A DNA stretch of 9,295 nucleotides from NCBI GenBank assembly GCA_024697505.1, contig JAILFQ010000107.1, positions 1-9,295 of the forward strand. The letters are read 5' to 3'. The stretch comes from Lachnospiraceae bacterium. Its GTDB lineage: Bacteria; Bacillota; Clostridia; Lachnospirales; Lachnospiraceae. The translations under genes were made by a program, and so were the position numbers. Shown here piece after piece: positions 1 to 7,269 of the stretch; positions within the stretch are counted from its first letter, which is position 1; every line of letters starts with the position of its first letter. Under the pieces are notes generated by a model. The model had not been told where the DNA came from and searched no databases. It saw only the letters and a list, made by a program, of their open reading frames with translations.

Positions 1-31
1 CCACTCTAACTATAATTAGCTAAGCTGTAAA

Positions 32-58
32 TGTCAACTAAAATCGTATAAGTTGATA
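32..58. repeat. Imperfect inverted repeat upstream of the flagellar operon
   Basis: TCAACT at 34-39 and AGTTGA at 51-56 are exact inverted copies separated by 11 nt. A flanking T-A pair and one G-T pair extend the arms to about 8 bp (32-39 and 51-58). The repeat lies 25 nt upstream of the -35 element of the sigma-28 promoter, so it could be an operator or the remnant of an upstream terminator. No U-tract follows directly (the next bases are A-rich), which argues against a terminator reading rightward. Its function is unknown. Confidence 0.3.
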
Positions 59-82
59 AAAAATTCACAAACTGATTACATT

Positions 83-109
83 TAAGTTTTAAAGTTTTTC
101 TGCCGAAAT
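83..109 (+). promoter_or_regulatory. Sigma-28 (SigD/FliA-type) promoter
   Basis: The sequence shows TAAG (83-86), a 15-nt spacer, then GCCGAAAT (102-109). The Bacillus SigD consensus is TAAA-N15-GCCGATAT, so the -35 matches 3 of 4 positions, the -10 matches 7 of 8, and the spacing is ideal. It lies about 50 nt before the start codon of the 1024-aa gene, in the right place to drive the whole downstream flagellin operon. Sigma-28 control means late expression, after hook completion and export of the anti-sigma factor FlgM. Transcription should start near 115-118. Confidence 0.75.
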
Positions 110-158
110 AGAAAGCAGATAGAAGGATGTGGCAAACCACACCGGTAAGGAGTAGCCC

Positions 159-3100
159 ATGAATATAGCTAACGCATTTGCGGCATATGGAGCCCAGCAA
201 ACCGAGGGCCCAAAGAAAACACTTTCTGCCCCGAATGGAACGGAATCCACAAAAGAAACGGGCTTTGCTTCGGTAACCGAAGCAATTAAGTATTCGGACG
301 AACAGGATGTTACAGCAAAGAATACTTCAGATGTATATTCCAAAAATTTAAATAAAGAAGAAACCGAAGAAAAGGTTGAAGAAGAAAAAACCGAGTCTGA
401 AAAGAACCAGGACAGACTTGAAAATGTATCCGAGAGAATGACAGACAAGGATATGAAGCAGTTGCAAAGCGAGGGGGCAAATATAAGTGAAATGACTCCT
501 GAGCAGATTGAAGCTGCAATGGAAAGGATCAAACTTCAAAACGACCTTAAGGCAGGCGCTCTTGAAAGTCAGATAGAGAGCATGGAAGAAATGAGAGTTA
601 CCTGTGAAAAGATAGCTATTTCCAACATGACGTCCTCTGCCAAAGAAGAACTTATAGCAAGCCGTCTTGAGAAGGCCAATCTTCCTGTTACCGCCAATAA
701 TATAGAAAAGGTGGAGGCAGCCCTTGATAAAACCGGGGGAGCGGTAAAACTTTCCGCAGAAGTTGCGGAGTATCTTGTAAGAAACAAACTTGTTCCTACG
801 CCTGAGAATCTTGCACAGGCAAATTCTTCGGGAGCAACCTACAATAAAAAAGAACACGCCCTTACAGATGAGGCGTGGGCTCAGCTTGAGCCTACAGTTT
901 CTCACCTGCTTTTTCAGGCAGGTCTCAGGGGAAGCAAGGAAATGTATACAGCGGCAAAAACCTTTATAAAAAAGGATATCCCGCTTACCAGTGAAAATCT
1001 TAAAGCGTACGCTCAGTTAATGAAACTCAAATTGAGCGAGGACCAGGTACTTGCTAAGGCGGTAGATGCACTTTCCGTAGGACAAGATCCCAAGAATATG
1101 AATCTTCTTTCTTCCACAGCAAAAGAAGTAAGAAATATTGTGGGGAGAGTTGCACAGGTAACGGATAAAGCGGTAGATTACGCATCTGTTAAGGCAACAA
1201 AAGAAAATCCGGGCATCGCGGGAGAAGAAATAGATCTTACTCTCGGAGATATTACGGATGCTCAGGACAAAATAGATTCCGGCTATGAAGATGTAACGGA
1301 CTATCTTCAGGAATACGCTAACTCAGGGGCTGCCCAGGCTGCCTCCATAAGGGCCAGAAGACAGCTTGAAGAAGTGCGCGTAAAAATGACTTATGAAGCA
1401 GGTTACAGACTTGCAAAAGAAGGCATCAGAATAGATACCGTAGGAATGGAAAAGCTTCTTAATAATCTGCGGGCTTTGGAAAACAGATTCTTCTCCAGTT
1501 TCTTTACTCAGGCAGGAGTATCAGCCAGCGCCGAAAATGTAGAGCTTTTGCGTGACACTACAAGAAAACTGGATGAGATAAAGAACATGCCGGCAACACT
1601 TGTTGTGGATACTTCAGATATGGGTGCTAAGATCAGCCTTGATGAGCTTTATGCAACCGGACAAAACACAGAGTACAGAAAGTTTAATGCAACATTTGAA
1701 ACCGTTATGACATCACCGAGAGCAGATTACGGGGATTCCATAAACAAAGCCTTTGATAATACCGATGCCCTTCTTGCGGAAATAGATGTGGCACCGGACG
1801 AAACCACAAGGCGTGCGGTAAGAATGCTTGGTTACGGAAACAGCGAAATAACAAAGGAAAATGTGGAGAAGATAGCCGAGTATGATGAAAAGCTCCAGAC
1901 TATCTTTAGAGATATGCATCCGTCCGTAACGGTAAAAATGATAAAAGAGGGAATTAATCCTCTGGAAACAAGTGTTGAAGATCTTAATGCAAAGATTGCA
2001 GAGATACGTGAAAGAGATGGAATATCCGGAGATGACAACTACAGTGTTTTCCTTATTAATCTTATGAAGGATAAGGCGATCACCTCCGAAGAGAGAAGCG
2101 CATATATAGGTATATACAGAGCCCTTCACAGAATTGAAGAGGGTGAAGAAAAAGCTGTTGGCGCAGTGTTTAAAAACGGACAGGAGCTTACCCTTCAAAG
2201 CCTGCTTACAGCCGTTAGAAGCGGCAAGGCTGTGGGCATGGACAAACTCGTAAACGACACGTTTAAGAACGCCTTTAAAGTGTCTAACGACAGAGCAAAT
2301 ATTGAAGACAGAATAAAGGCAGGAATTGCAAAAGCTACGGGGATTGATGCAGATGCCATTAACAAAGTGGCTGAAGATGTCGATAATAAGATTAGCGAAC
2401 TCTCCAAAGAAGATGGTAACGAAGCTATAGAGCGTATGAGAAATCTTGCATACGACTCAAGTAACGCAACCATGTTCCTTGAGGATTTTAACATATTAAC
2501 CACCGTTGAAAACATTGAAGCTGCAAAGGAAATGCTTTCCGATAACACGACAATGTTTAAAGAGTGGAAAAAGTTTAAGAGTTTTGAGGAAGGCGCTGAA
2601 GCTGAATTGCCGGACTTTACAGAAGCTCTTACAAGTAAAGAAGAAATGCAGGCGGCTTATCAGGCATTTCTTAATACTGCCAAGGATTTAAAAGCAAACC
2701 TTCGTCACGATGCTTCAATGTCCAGAGAGGATGTAAAGGCTCTTAAGCATATGGAAGTCGGAGCAAGATTTATGAACCGACTTTCAAAAAGAGAATTCTA
2801 CCAGATACCTGTAAATACGGGAAATGATATAGTAAACATGAACGTGACCATCCTCGAAAAGGGTGTGGAAAACGCCAAAGTGTTCTGTAAGATTCCAACC
2901 AATACACTTGGCAACGTAATGGCAGATGTAACAATACAGGATAATAAATTAAAATGTTTTATCAGCAGTGATACCAAGGATGGTACACAGGCTTTGAGAG
3001 AACGTCAGCTTAATCTGTTTGCAACTCTTGCGGACAACAAGCTTACGATAGGATCTTTGTATTATGGTACCGAAGAGGTTTCTCCGGAATCGTACACTTA

Positions 3101-3233
3101 CAAAACCGACGGGATCTACAAAGACGAACAACAAGGAAGTGAAAACACCGGCGACAGCACAATGCTTTATCGTGTTGCCAGAGCACTCGTTGTACATGTA
3201 CGAAACACCGATGAGTTTTATCTCGGTCTATAA
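159..3233 (+). CDS. Large flagellum-associated protein with helical repeats and a FliK-like C-terminal domain
   Basis: This 1024-aa protein has no signal peptide or membrane segment. ATG 159 is supported by AAGGAG at 147-152 with a 6-nt spacer. Residues 65-94 are a Lys/Glu-rich, coiled-coil-like stretch. Much of the rest is helical and carries degenerate motifs of the form P-x-T-x-E-N-hydrophobic, at residues 175, 211, 274, 454, 564 and 779. Residues about 881-970 follow the pattern of the FliK/Flg_hook C-terminal domain: beta strands, an LG-x-V segment, a long helix, then a glycine and a final strand. An amphipathic helix and the ending YLGL close the protein. I believe relatives are catalogued as DUF6240 in Lachnospiraceae, but could not check. 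It is the first gene of the sigma-28 operon, 18 nt before flagellin. Inference: a cytoplasmic or flagellar-exported factor for filament-stage export or assembly. A true hook-length FliK is the alternative, less likely because FliK genes normally sit in early or middle flagellar operons. That it is a real gene is near certain; its function is not known. Confidence 0.85.
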   Translation: MNIANAFAAYGAQQTEGPKKTLSAPNGTESTKETGFASVTEAIKYSDEQDVTAKNTSDVYSKNLNKEETEEKVEEEKTESEKNQDRLENVSERMTDKDMKQLQSEGANISEMTPEQIEAAMERIKLQNDLKAGALESQIESMEEMRVTCEKIAISNMTSSAKEELIASRLEKANLPVTANNIEKVEAALDKTGGAVKLSAEVAEYLVRNKLVPTPENLAQANSSGATYNKKEHALTDEAWAQLEPTVSHLLFQAGLRGSKEMYTAAKTFIKKDIPLTSENLKAYAQLMKLKLSEDQVLAKAVDALSVGQDPKNMNLLSSTAKEVRNIVGRVAQVTDKAVDYASVKATKENPGIAGEEIDLTLGDITDAQDKIDSGYEDVTDYLQEYANSGAAQAASIRARRQLEEVRVKMTYEAGYRLAKEGIRIDTVGMEKLLNNLRALENRFFSSFFTQAGVSASAENVELLRDTTRKLDEIKNMPATLVVDTSDMGAKISLDELYATGQNTEYRKFNATFETVMTSPRADYGDSINKAFDNTDALLAEIDVAPDETTRRAVRMLGYGNSEITKENVEKIAEYDEKLQTIFRDMHPSVTVKMIKEGINPLETSVEDLNAKIAEIRERDGISGDDNYSVFLINLMKDKAITSEERSAYIGIYRALHRIEEGEEKAVGAVFKNGQELTLQSLLTAVRSGKAVGMDKLVNDTFKNAFKVSNDRANIEDRIKAGIAKATGIDADAINKVAEDVDNKISELSKEDGNEAIERMRNLAYDSSNATMFLEDFNILTTVENIEAAKEMLSDNTTMFKEWKKFKSFEEGAEAELPDFTEALTSKEEMQAAYQAFLNTAKDLKANLRHDASMSREDVKALKHMEVGARFMNRLSKREFYQIPVNTGNDIVNMNVTILEKGVENAKVFCKIPTNTLGNVMADVTIQDNKLKCFISSDTKDGTQALRERQLNLFATLADNKLTIGSLYYGTEEVSPESYTYKTDGIYKDEQQGSENTGDSTMLYRVARALVVHVRNTDEFYLGL

Positions 3234-3251
3234 CAGAGAGGAGATCGGAAT

Positions 3252-5120
3252 ATGAGAATTAATCACAACATTTCCGCATTAAAGACAAATAACATACTTG
3301 GAAAAAATAACAGTTCCCTTGCAAAGAGTCTGGAAAGACTTTCTTCAGGCTACCGTATTAACTGCGCGGCTGATGATGCAGCGGGACTTGCAATTTCGCA
3401 GAAAATGAAAACTCAGATAGCAGGACTTGAACAGGCTTCAAGAAATGCATCCGATGGTATATCCGTTATACAGACAGCCGAAGGAGCGCTCGTTGAAGTT
3501 GAGGAAATGCTTCAGAGAATGAGACAGCTTTCCGTTGAAGCGGCAAACGGAAGCTATACAGATGAAGACAGAGCAAATCTTCAGTCAGAGGTAGAGCAGT
3601 TAAAGTCTGAAATTAATCGTGTATCCGAAACAACAGAGTTTAATACAAAGAAACTTTTAAACGGAACCGTAGACCGTCGCTCTTATGCGGATAATTCCAA
3701 TGTCTCTCTTATTTCTCTTTCAGATTCCGTAGATGTTAAATCCTATACCTTCGATGTAAGCAGCGAAGCGACACAGGCAGTTATTAAAACACAAATGACA
3801 CAGACAACAATGCCTGTAGACGGAAGCATTTATATAAACAGTCAGGAAGTTGAAATCAATGCCGGAGATACATGGGATCAGGTACTTACAAAACTCACCG
3901 CAACATGTAACCCTCTCGGAATCTCTGTAGGATTTACAGATGGTACGGCAGATGAAAGCGGTCTTGGCGGATATAAGAATGTTGCCGCAACAGATTTGAC
4001 ACTCACATCTGCATTCCTTGTTTTCCAGACAAATGATTATGGTTCGGATGCAGAAATCAATATAAGCACAACATCATCTGAACTTGCAACTGCTCTTGGT
4101 ATAAGCGGCAGCGGAAATGCAGCGGCCGGACTTGATGCAGGGGTTAAGCTTCATACAAATGAGGCTTCATCAACATCAGCAATTTCTACAGTAGACGGAA
4201 CAGATACCAGCTGGTCCGGAACCAAGACAATTACAGCAGAAGTAACAGATGAAAGAACCGGCGCTGTTTCCAAAGCAGAATATGTTATTACCGCTACAGG
4301 CGTAACACTTACATATACAGACGAAAACGGAGTTGTAAAGGATCCTGTATCCGTATCTTTATCTTCCACAGATCTTGGGACAGTAATGTCTGCAATGGAG
4401 ACTCTTACAGAGTCTATAGACGGTTCCAATATTAAGGTGAAGACTACAGATCCTCTTACAACAGCAGCAACCATTTCCATAGGAGCAACAAAAACGGGCG
4501 ATGAATACAGCCTTGTGCTTTCCGGAGATACAAATCTTTTTGGAATAGATACCTCCACAGATGCTTATCTTACAGACGGAGTGGATGCAGGAGGATTTAC
4601 AACCACTGCAACGGTTAGTGTTGATGGTGATAAGATCACAATTAAAGATAAAGACAACTTTGAAATGGTTATACATGCAGGCACAGGTTCTGCAGGCGTT
4701 GTTACACTTACGGTTTTGGACGCAGGCCCTATGACACTCCAGATTGGTGCAAATGAAGGCCAGACAATGGAAGTAAGAATTCCTAAAGTGGATACCACAA
4801 CGCTGGGAATAGAAGAAGCAGATCTTGGTACTCAGGAGGGCGCTGAAGCTGCAATCACTTTATTTGAAAATGCGGTTCAGGAAGTTTCTTCAATCAGAGC
4901 AAAACTTGGTGCCTACCAGAACAGACTCGAGCATGCCATCAACAGTCTTAATGTTTCTGCAGAAAACCTTACAGAAGCACTTTCAAGAATTGAAGATACA
5001 GACATGGCAAGTGAAATGGCAACATATACACAGCTTCAGGTGCTCACACAGGCTGCAACCTCAATGCTTGCCCAGGCAAATGAACAGCCACAGAACATTC
5101 TTACCCTTCTTCAGGGCTAA
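3252..5120 (+). CDS. hag: Flagellin, filament subunit
   Basis: This is the structural protein of the flagellar filament, exported through the flagellar type III apparatus and polymerised outside the cell. The N-terminal D0/D1 region (about 1-138) is classical: MRINHNISAL, RLSSGYRIN, DDAAGLAIS and the LQRMRQL segment at 87-93. The C-terminal D1/D0 helix (about 525-622) contains NRLEHAINSLN and DTDMASEM and ends in PQNILTLLQG. At 622 aa it is longer than the common 270-500 aa because of a Thr/Ser/Ala-rich central region (about 140-520). That region holds two segments resembling the Flagellin_IN motif, around 263-297 and 420-447. ATG 3252 has AGAGGAG at 3237-3243 with an 8-nt spacer. Two stop codons in tandem (TAATAA) end the gene. 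Odd points are Cys38 in the normally Ser-containing INSAADDAAG motif and Cys219 in the central region; flagellins usually lack cysteine. No sigma-28 promoter is evident just upstream, so it is probably cotranscribed with the 1024-aa gene. Confidence 0.96.
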   Translation: MRINHNISALKTNNILGKNNSSLAKSLERLSSGYRINCAADDAAGLAISQKMKTQIAGLEQASRNASDGISVIQTAEGALVEVEEMLQRMRQLSVEAANGSYTDEDRANLQSEVEQLKSEINRVSETTEFNTKKLLNGTVDRRSYADNSNVSLISLSDSVDVKSYTFDVSSEATQAVIKTQMTQTTMPVDGSIYINSQEVEINAGDTWDQVLTKLTATCNPLGISVGFTDGTADESGLGGYKNVAATDLTLTSAFLVFQTNDYGSDAEINISTTSSELATALGISGSGNAAAGLDAGVKLHTNEASSTSAISTVDGTDTSWSGTKTITAEVTDERTGAVSKAEYVITATGVTLTYTDENGVVKDPVSVSLSSTDLGTVMSAMETLTESIDGSNIKVKTTDPLTTAATISIGATKTGDEYSLVLSGDTNLFGIDTSTDAYLTDGVDAGGFTTTATVSVDGDKITIKDKDNFEMVIHAGTGSAGVVTLTVLDAGPMTLQIGANEGQTMEVRIPKVDTTTLGIEEADLGTQEGAEAAITLFENAVQEVSSIRAKLGAYQNRLEHAINSLNVSAENLTEALSRIEDTDMASEMATYTQLQVLTQAATSMLAQANEQPQNILTLLQG

Positions 5121-5135
5121 TAAAAAGCTTTACTG

Positions 5136-5167
5136 TTAACCTTATAAGAATGAAAGAGGCGGGTTAA
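5136..5167 (+). promoter_or_regulatory. Possible RNA hairpin enclosing the fliS ribosome binding site
   Basis: TTAACC (5136-5141) and GGTTAA (5162-5167) are exact inverted copies. The 20-nt loop between them contains the AGAGG ribosome binding site (5155-5159), and the right arm ends at the base before the fliS ATG. Folding would hold the initiation region in a weak 6-bp stem. It could lower chaperone translation relative to flagellin from a shared mRNA. The stem is short and AT-containing, so it may be chance. The 47-nt gap has no terminator-like structure. Confidence 0.3.
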
Positions 5168-5647
5168 ATGACAAAAGAACAGATTCAGAGTTATACACTC
5201 AGAGTTTCACAGGCATCCAAAACAGAAATGATAATAATTCTCTACGATCTTGTTTTGGATAATATAAAAACGGCCAAGGAAAACCTTGCCGCAGGCGAAA
5301 AAGAAGCCTACCATAAAGACCTTAAAGAGACCGGAAAGTTTCTTTCCGAACTTATGAAGATATTGGACTTTTCGGTTCCTTTATCGTATAATTTAATGAG
5401 CTTGTATATGTATTCTCAGCGTTTGCTTGTGCGCGCAGATGTTGGAGAAGCTCCGGACAAGCTTGCAGACATCGAAATGGTCATTAATAAGCTTAAAGCG
5501 GGCTTTGAGGGGATTAAAGACCGCGATGAGAGTGGCCCGATGATGACAAACGTCCAGCAGGTATATGCGGGACTTACTTATGGCAAAGGGCATTTGAACG
5601 AGGCCTATATCAACGCGAGTGACTATAACCGCGGGTTCAATGCCTGA
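5168..5647 (+). CDS. fliS: FliS-type flagellin export chaperone
   Basis: FliS binds the C-terminal helix of flagellin in the cytoplasm, prevents premature polymerisation and delivers it to the export gate. The 159-aa all-helical protein fits a FliS four-helix bundle. Near the N-terminus, ASKTEMIIILYDLVLDNI (16-33) matches the family pattern taSPxxLIxxLYDgai, with the LYD core kept but the usual Ser-Pro replaced by Ser-Lys. Helices around residues 49-66 and 72-92 follow, including YNLMSLYMYSQRLLVRAD, the equivalent of the FliS 'nL..lY.ym...L..An' segment. It is longer than typical FliS (about 120-135 aa): the extra length is a C-terminal tail (about 125-159) rich in Gly, Asn and Tyr. Position directly after flagellin (47 nt) is the standard place for fliS. 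ATG 5168 has AGAGG at 5155-5159. A divergent FliS-like chaperone is the best call; identity rests on pattern and context together. Confidence 0.85.
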   Translation: MTKEQIQSYTLRVSQASKTEMIIILYDLVLDNIKTAKENLAAGEKEAYHKDLKETGKFLSELMKILDFSVPLSYNLMSLYMYSQRLLVRADVGEAPDKLADIEMVINKLKAGFEGIKDRDESGPMMTNVQQVYAGLTYGKGHLNEAYINASDYNRGFNA

Positions 5648-5668
5648 AAGGCAAAGGAGAACTGGCAA

Positions 5669-7261
5669 ATGAGTCAAAAAGATAAATCGGACAGAAGACT
5701 TACAAGAGGCGCAGGGATATTGATGCCTATAAGCAGTCTTCCGAGTCCATACGGAATCGGTACGCTTGGAAAAGAAGCATACCGATTTGCTGATTTTGTA
5801 AAGAAAACCGGCGGAATGTATTGGCAGGTGCTTCCAATTGGTCCTACCAGTTACGGAGACAGTCCATACCAATCATTTTCGGCTTTTGCAGGTAACCCAT
5901 ATTTTATAGATCTGGATATTCTATGCGAAGAGGGACTTCTTACAAAAGAAGAAATTACAGAAAAAAACTGGGGTGAAAGGCCGGACAGAGTAGATTACGA
6001 AAAAATCTACAACAATAGATTTGAAGTATTAAAGCTTGCATTTTCAAGAAGCAAGCACGAAAAGACCGCGGCTTATAAGAAATTTGAAGAGAGCAATGCT
6101 TTCTGGCTTATGGATTACAGCTTTTACATGGCTGTAAAAAAGCATTTTAACGATAAGTCGTGGCAGGAATGGGACGATGATATCCGTCTCAGAAAAGAAA
6201 CTGCCGTAAAGAAATATGAGAAAGCACTCAAAAAAGAAATAGATTTTTACAAGTGGCTTCAATTTAAATTTGACGAGCAGTGGAAAAAACTGAAAGCATA
6301 TGTAAACGAACTTGGAATTAAAATAATCGGAGACATTCCTCTTTATGTAGCATTGGACAGCTCTGACGTTTGGGTACATTCAGATCTTTTTGAACTGGAT
6401 GAAGATCTTAGAGAAAAGAATGTTGCCGGAGTTCCGCCTGACCTTTTCTCAGAGACCGGACAAAGGTGGGGAAATCCGCTTTATCGATGGGATGTTATGG
6501 AAAAGGACGGATTTGGCTGGTGGAAGGAAAGAATGAAATCCTGCGCCTATCATTATGACATAATCCGAATAGATCATTTTATAGGAGTGGTTAATTACTA
6601 TTCCATACCTGCAGCCTGTAAAACGGCTATGGTGGGCAAATGGAAAAAAGGCCCCGGCAAAAAACTTACGGAAATGATAAATGCCAATATAGGGGATGCG
6701 CAGATCATTGCAGAGGACCTGGGAGTTCTTACAAAGCCTGTTAAAGACCTTATTGCGGCAAACGGATATCCGGGTATGAAAATTCTTTTGTTTGCAATGG
6801 ATCTTAAACCAAACAACGATTATCTTCCACACAATTTTGAAAGTCCGAATTCCATTGTTTATATAGGAACTCACGACAATGATACTTTGGTTGGGGCGCT
6901 TGCTTCTATTCCGGAGCCTCAGCAGAGAAAGATTGCCAACTATTATTATGCGGAAAATCCATACGGAATAGCAAGTGCAATGATACGCTCCGTATATGCT
7001 TCCGTAGCTGATGTGTGCATTCTTCAAATGCAGGACATGTTATATCTTGATAACAATGCAAGAATGAATACCCCTTCAACCCTTGGCGGCAACTGGTTAT
7101 GGAGACTGTGCGATGACCAGTACATTCGAATAGATACAGAGCATTATTCGGCTATGGCTAAGATGTACGGCAGAAGCCCGGAAACAGAAGAAGAGGAAGA
7201 AGAGAAAGATGGCGAGGCGAAAGCCAAGCCTAAAAAAGCAAAGACAACAAAGACAAAATAA
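5669..7261 (+). CDS. malQ: 4-alpha-glucanotransferase (amylomaltase, GH77)
   Basis: The enzyme (EC 2.4.1.25) transfers alpha-1,4-glucan segments between maltodextrins, releasing glucose, in cytoplasmic maltose/glycogen metabolism. Family signatures appear in order: GILMPISSLPSPYGIGTLG near residue 16, WQVLPIGPTSYGDSPYQSFS near 51, then the catalytic triad. The triad is the nucleophile Asp302 in RIDHF, the acid/base Glu349 in AEDLG, and Asp403 in GTHDND. Spacings of 47 and 54 residues agree with Thermus amylomaltase (Asp293, Glu340, Asp395). GNWLWRL near the C-terminus is also typical. Odd points: the usual RIDHFRGF reads RIDHFIGV, and residues 505-530 form an acidic then Lys/Ala-rich tail beyond the usual end of about 500 aa. 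ATG 5669 follows AAGGAG (5654-5659). The gene starts 21 nt after fliS on the same strand, with no terminator or promoter between, so it is probably the last gene of the flagellin operon. This suggests coupling of carbon reserve use to motility, which is inference. Confidence 0.95.
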   Translation: MSQKDKSDRRLTRGAGILMPISSLPSPYGIGTLGKEAYRFADFVKKTGGMYWQVLPIGPTSYGDSPYQSFSAFAGNPYFIDLDILCEEGLLTKEEITEKNWGERPDRVDYEKIYNNRFEVLKLAFSRSKHEKTAAYKKFEESNAFWLMDYSFYMAVKKHFNDKSWQEWDDDIRLRKETAVKKYEKALKKEIDFYKWLQFKFDEQWKKLKAYVNELGIKIIGDIPLYVALDSSDVWVHSDLFELDEDLREKNVAGVPPDLFSETGQRWGNPLYRWDVMEKDGFGWWKERMKSCAYHYDIIRIDHFIGVVNYYSIPAACKTAMVGKWKKGPGKKLTEMINANIGDAQIIAEDLGVLTKPVKDLIAANGYPGMKILLFAMDLKPNNDYLPHNFESPNSIVYIGTHDNDTLVGALASIPEPQQRKIANYYYAENPYGIASAMIRSVYASVADVCILQMQDMLYLDNNARMNTPSTLGGNWLWRLCDDQYIRIDTEHYSAMAKMYGRSPETEEEEEEKDGEAKAKPKKAKTTKTK

Positions 7262-7269
7262 GATTTTAA

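Noticed and set aside
53..82. Possible sigma-A promoter TTGATA-N18-TACATT upstream of the large gene
   Set aside because: The -10 is weak, the region is AT-rich, and it overlaps the much better sigma-28 promoter. It may be a secondary promoter but cannot be supported.
1713..2198. Minus-strand open frame of 161 codons inside the large gene
   Set aside because: It lies antisense to a clearly coding frame, has an atypical Cys/Tyr/Phe-rich composition and no recognisable motif.
3191..3200. Palindrome GTACATGTAC near the end of the large gene as an operator for flagellin
   Set aside because: It lies within coding sequence, is only 10 bp, and has no promoter next to it; chance is the simpler explanation.
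3237..3251. Two GGA motifs around the flagellin ribosome binding site as CsrA sites, as in the Bacillus hag leader
   Set aside because: GGA is expected in any strong ribosome binding site, no clear hairpin presents the motifs in loops, and csrA/fliW are not in the window.
4151..4558. Minus-strand open frame within the flagellin variable region
   Set aside because: It is a Ser/Val/Thr-rich mirror of the flagellin repeat-like coding sequence with no family features.
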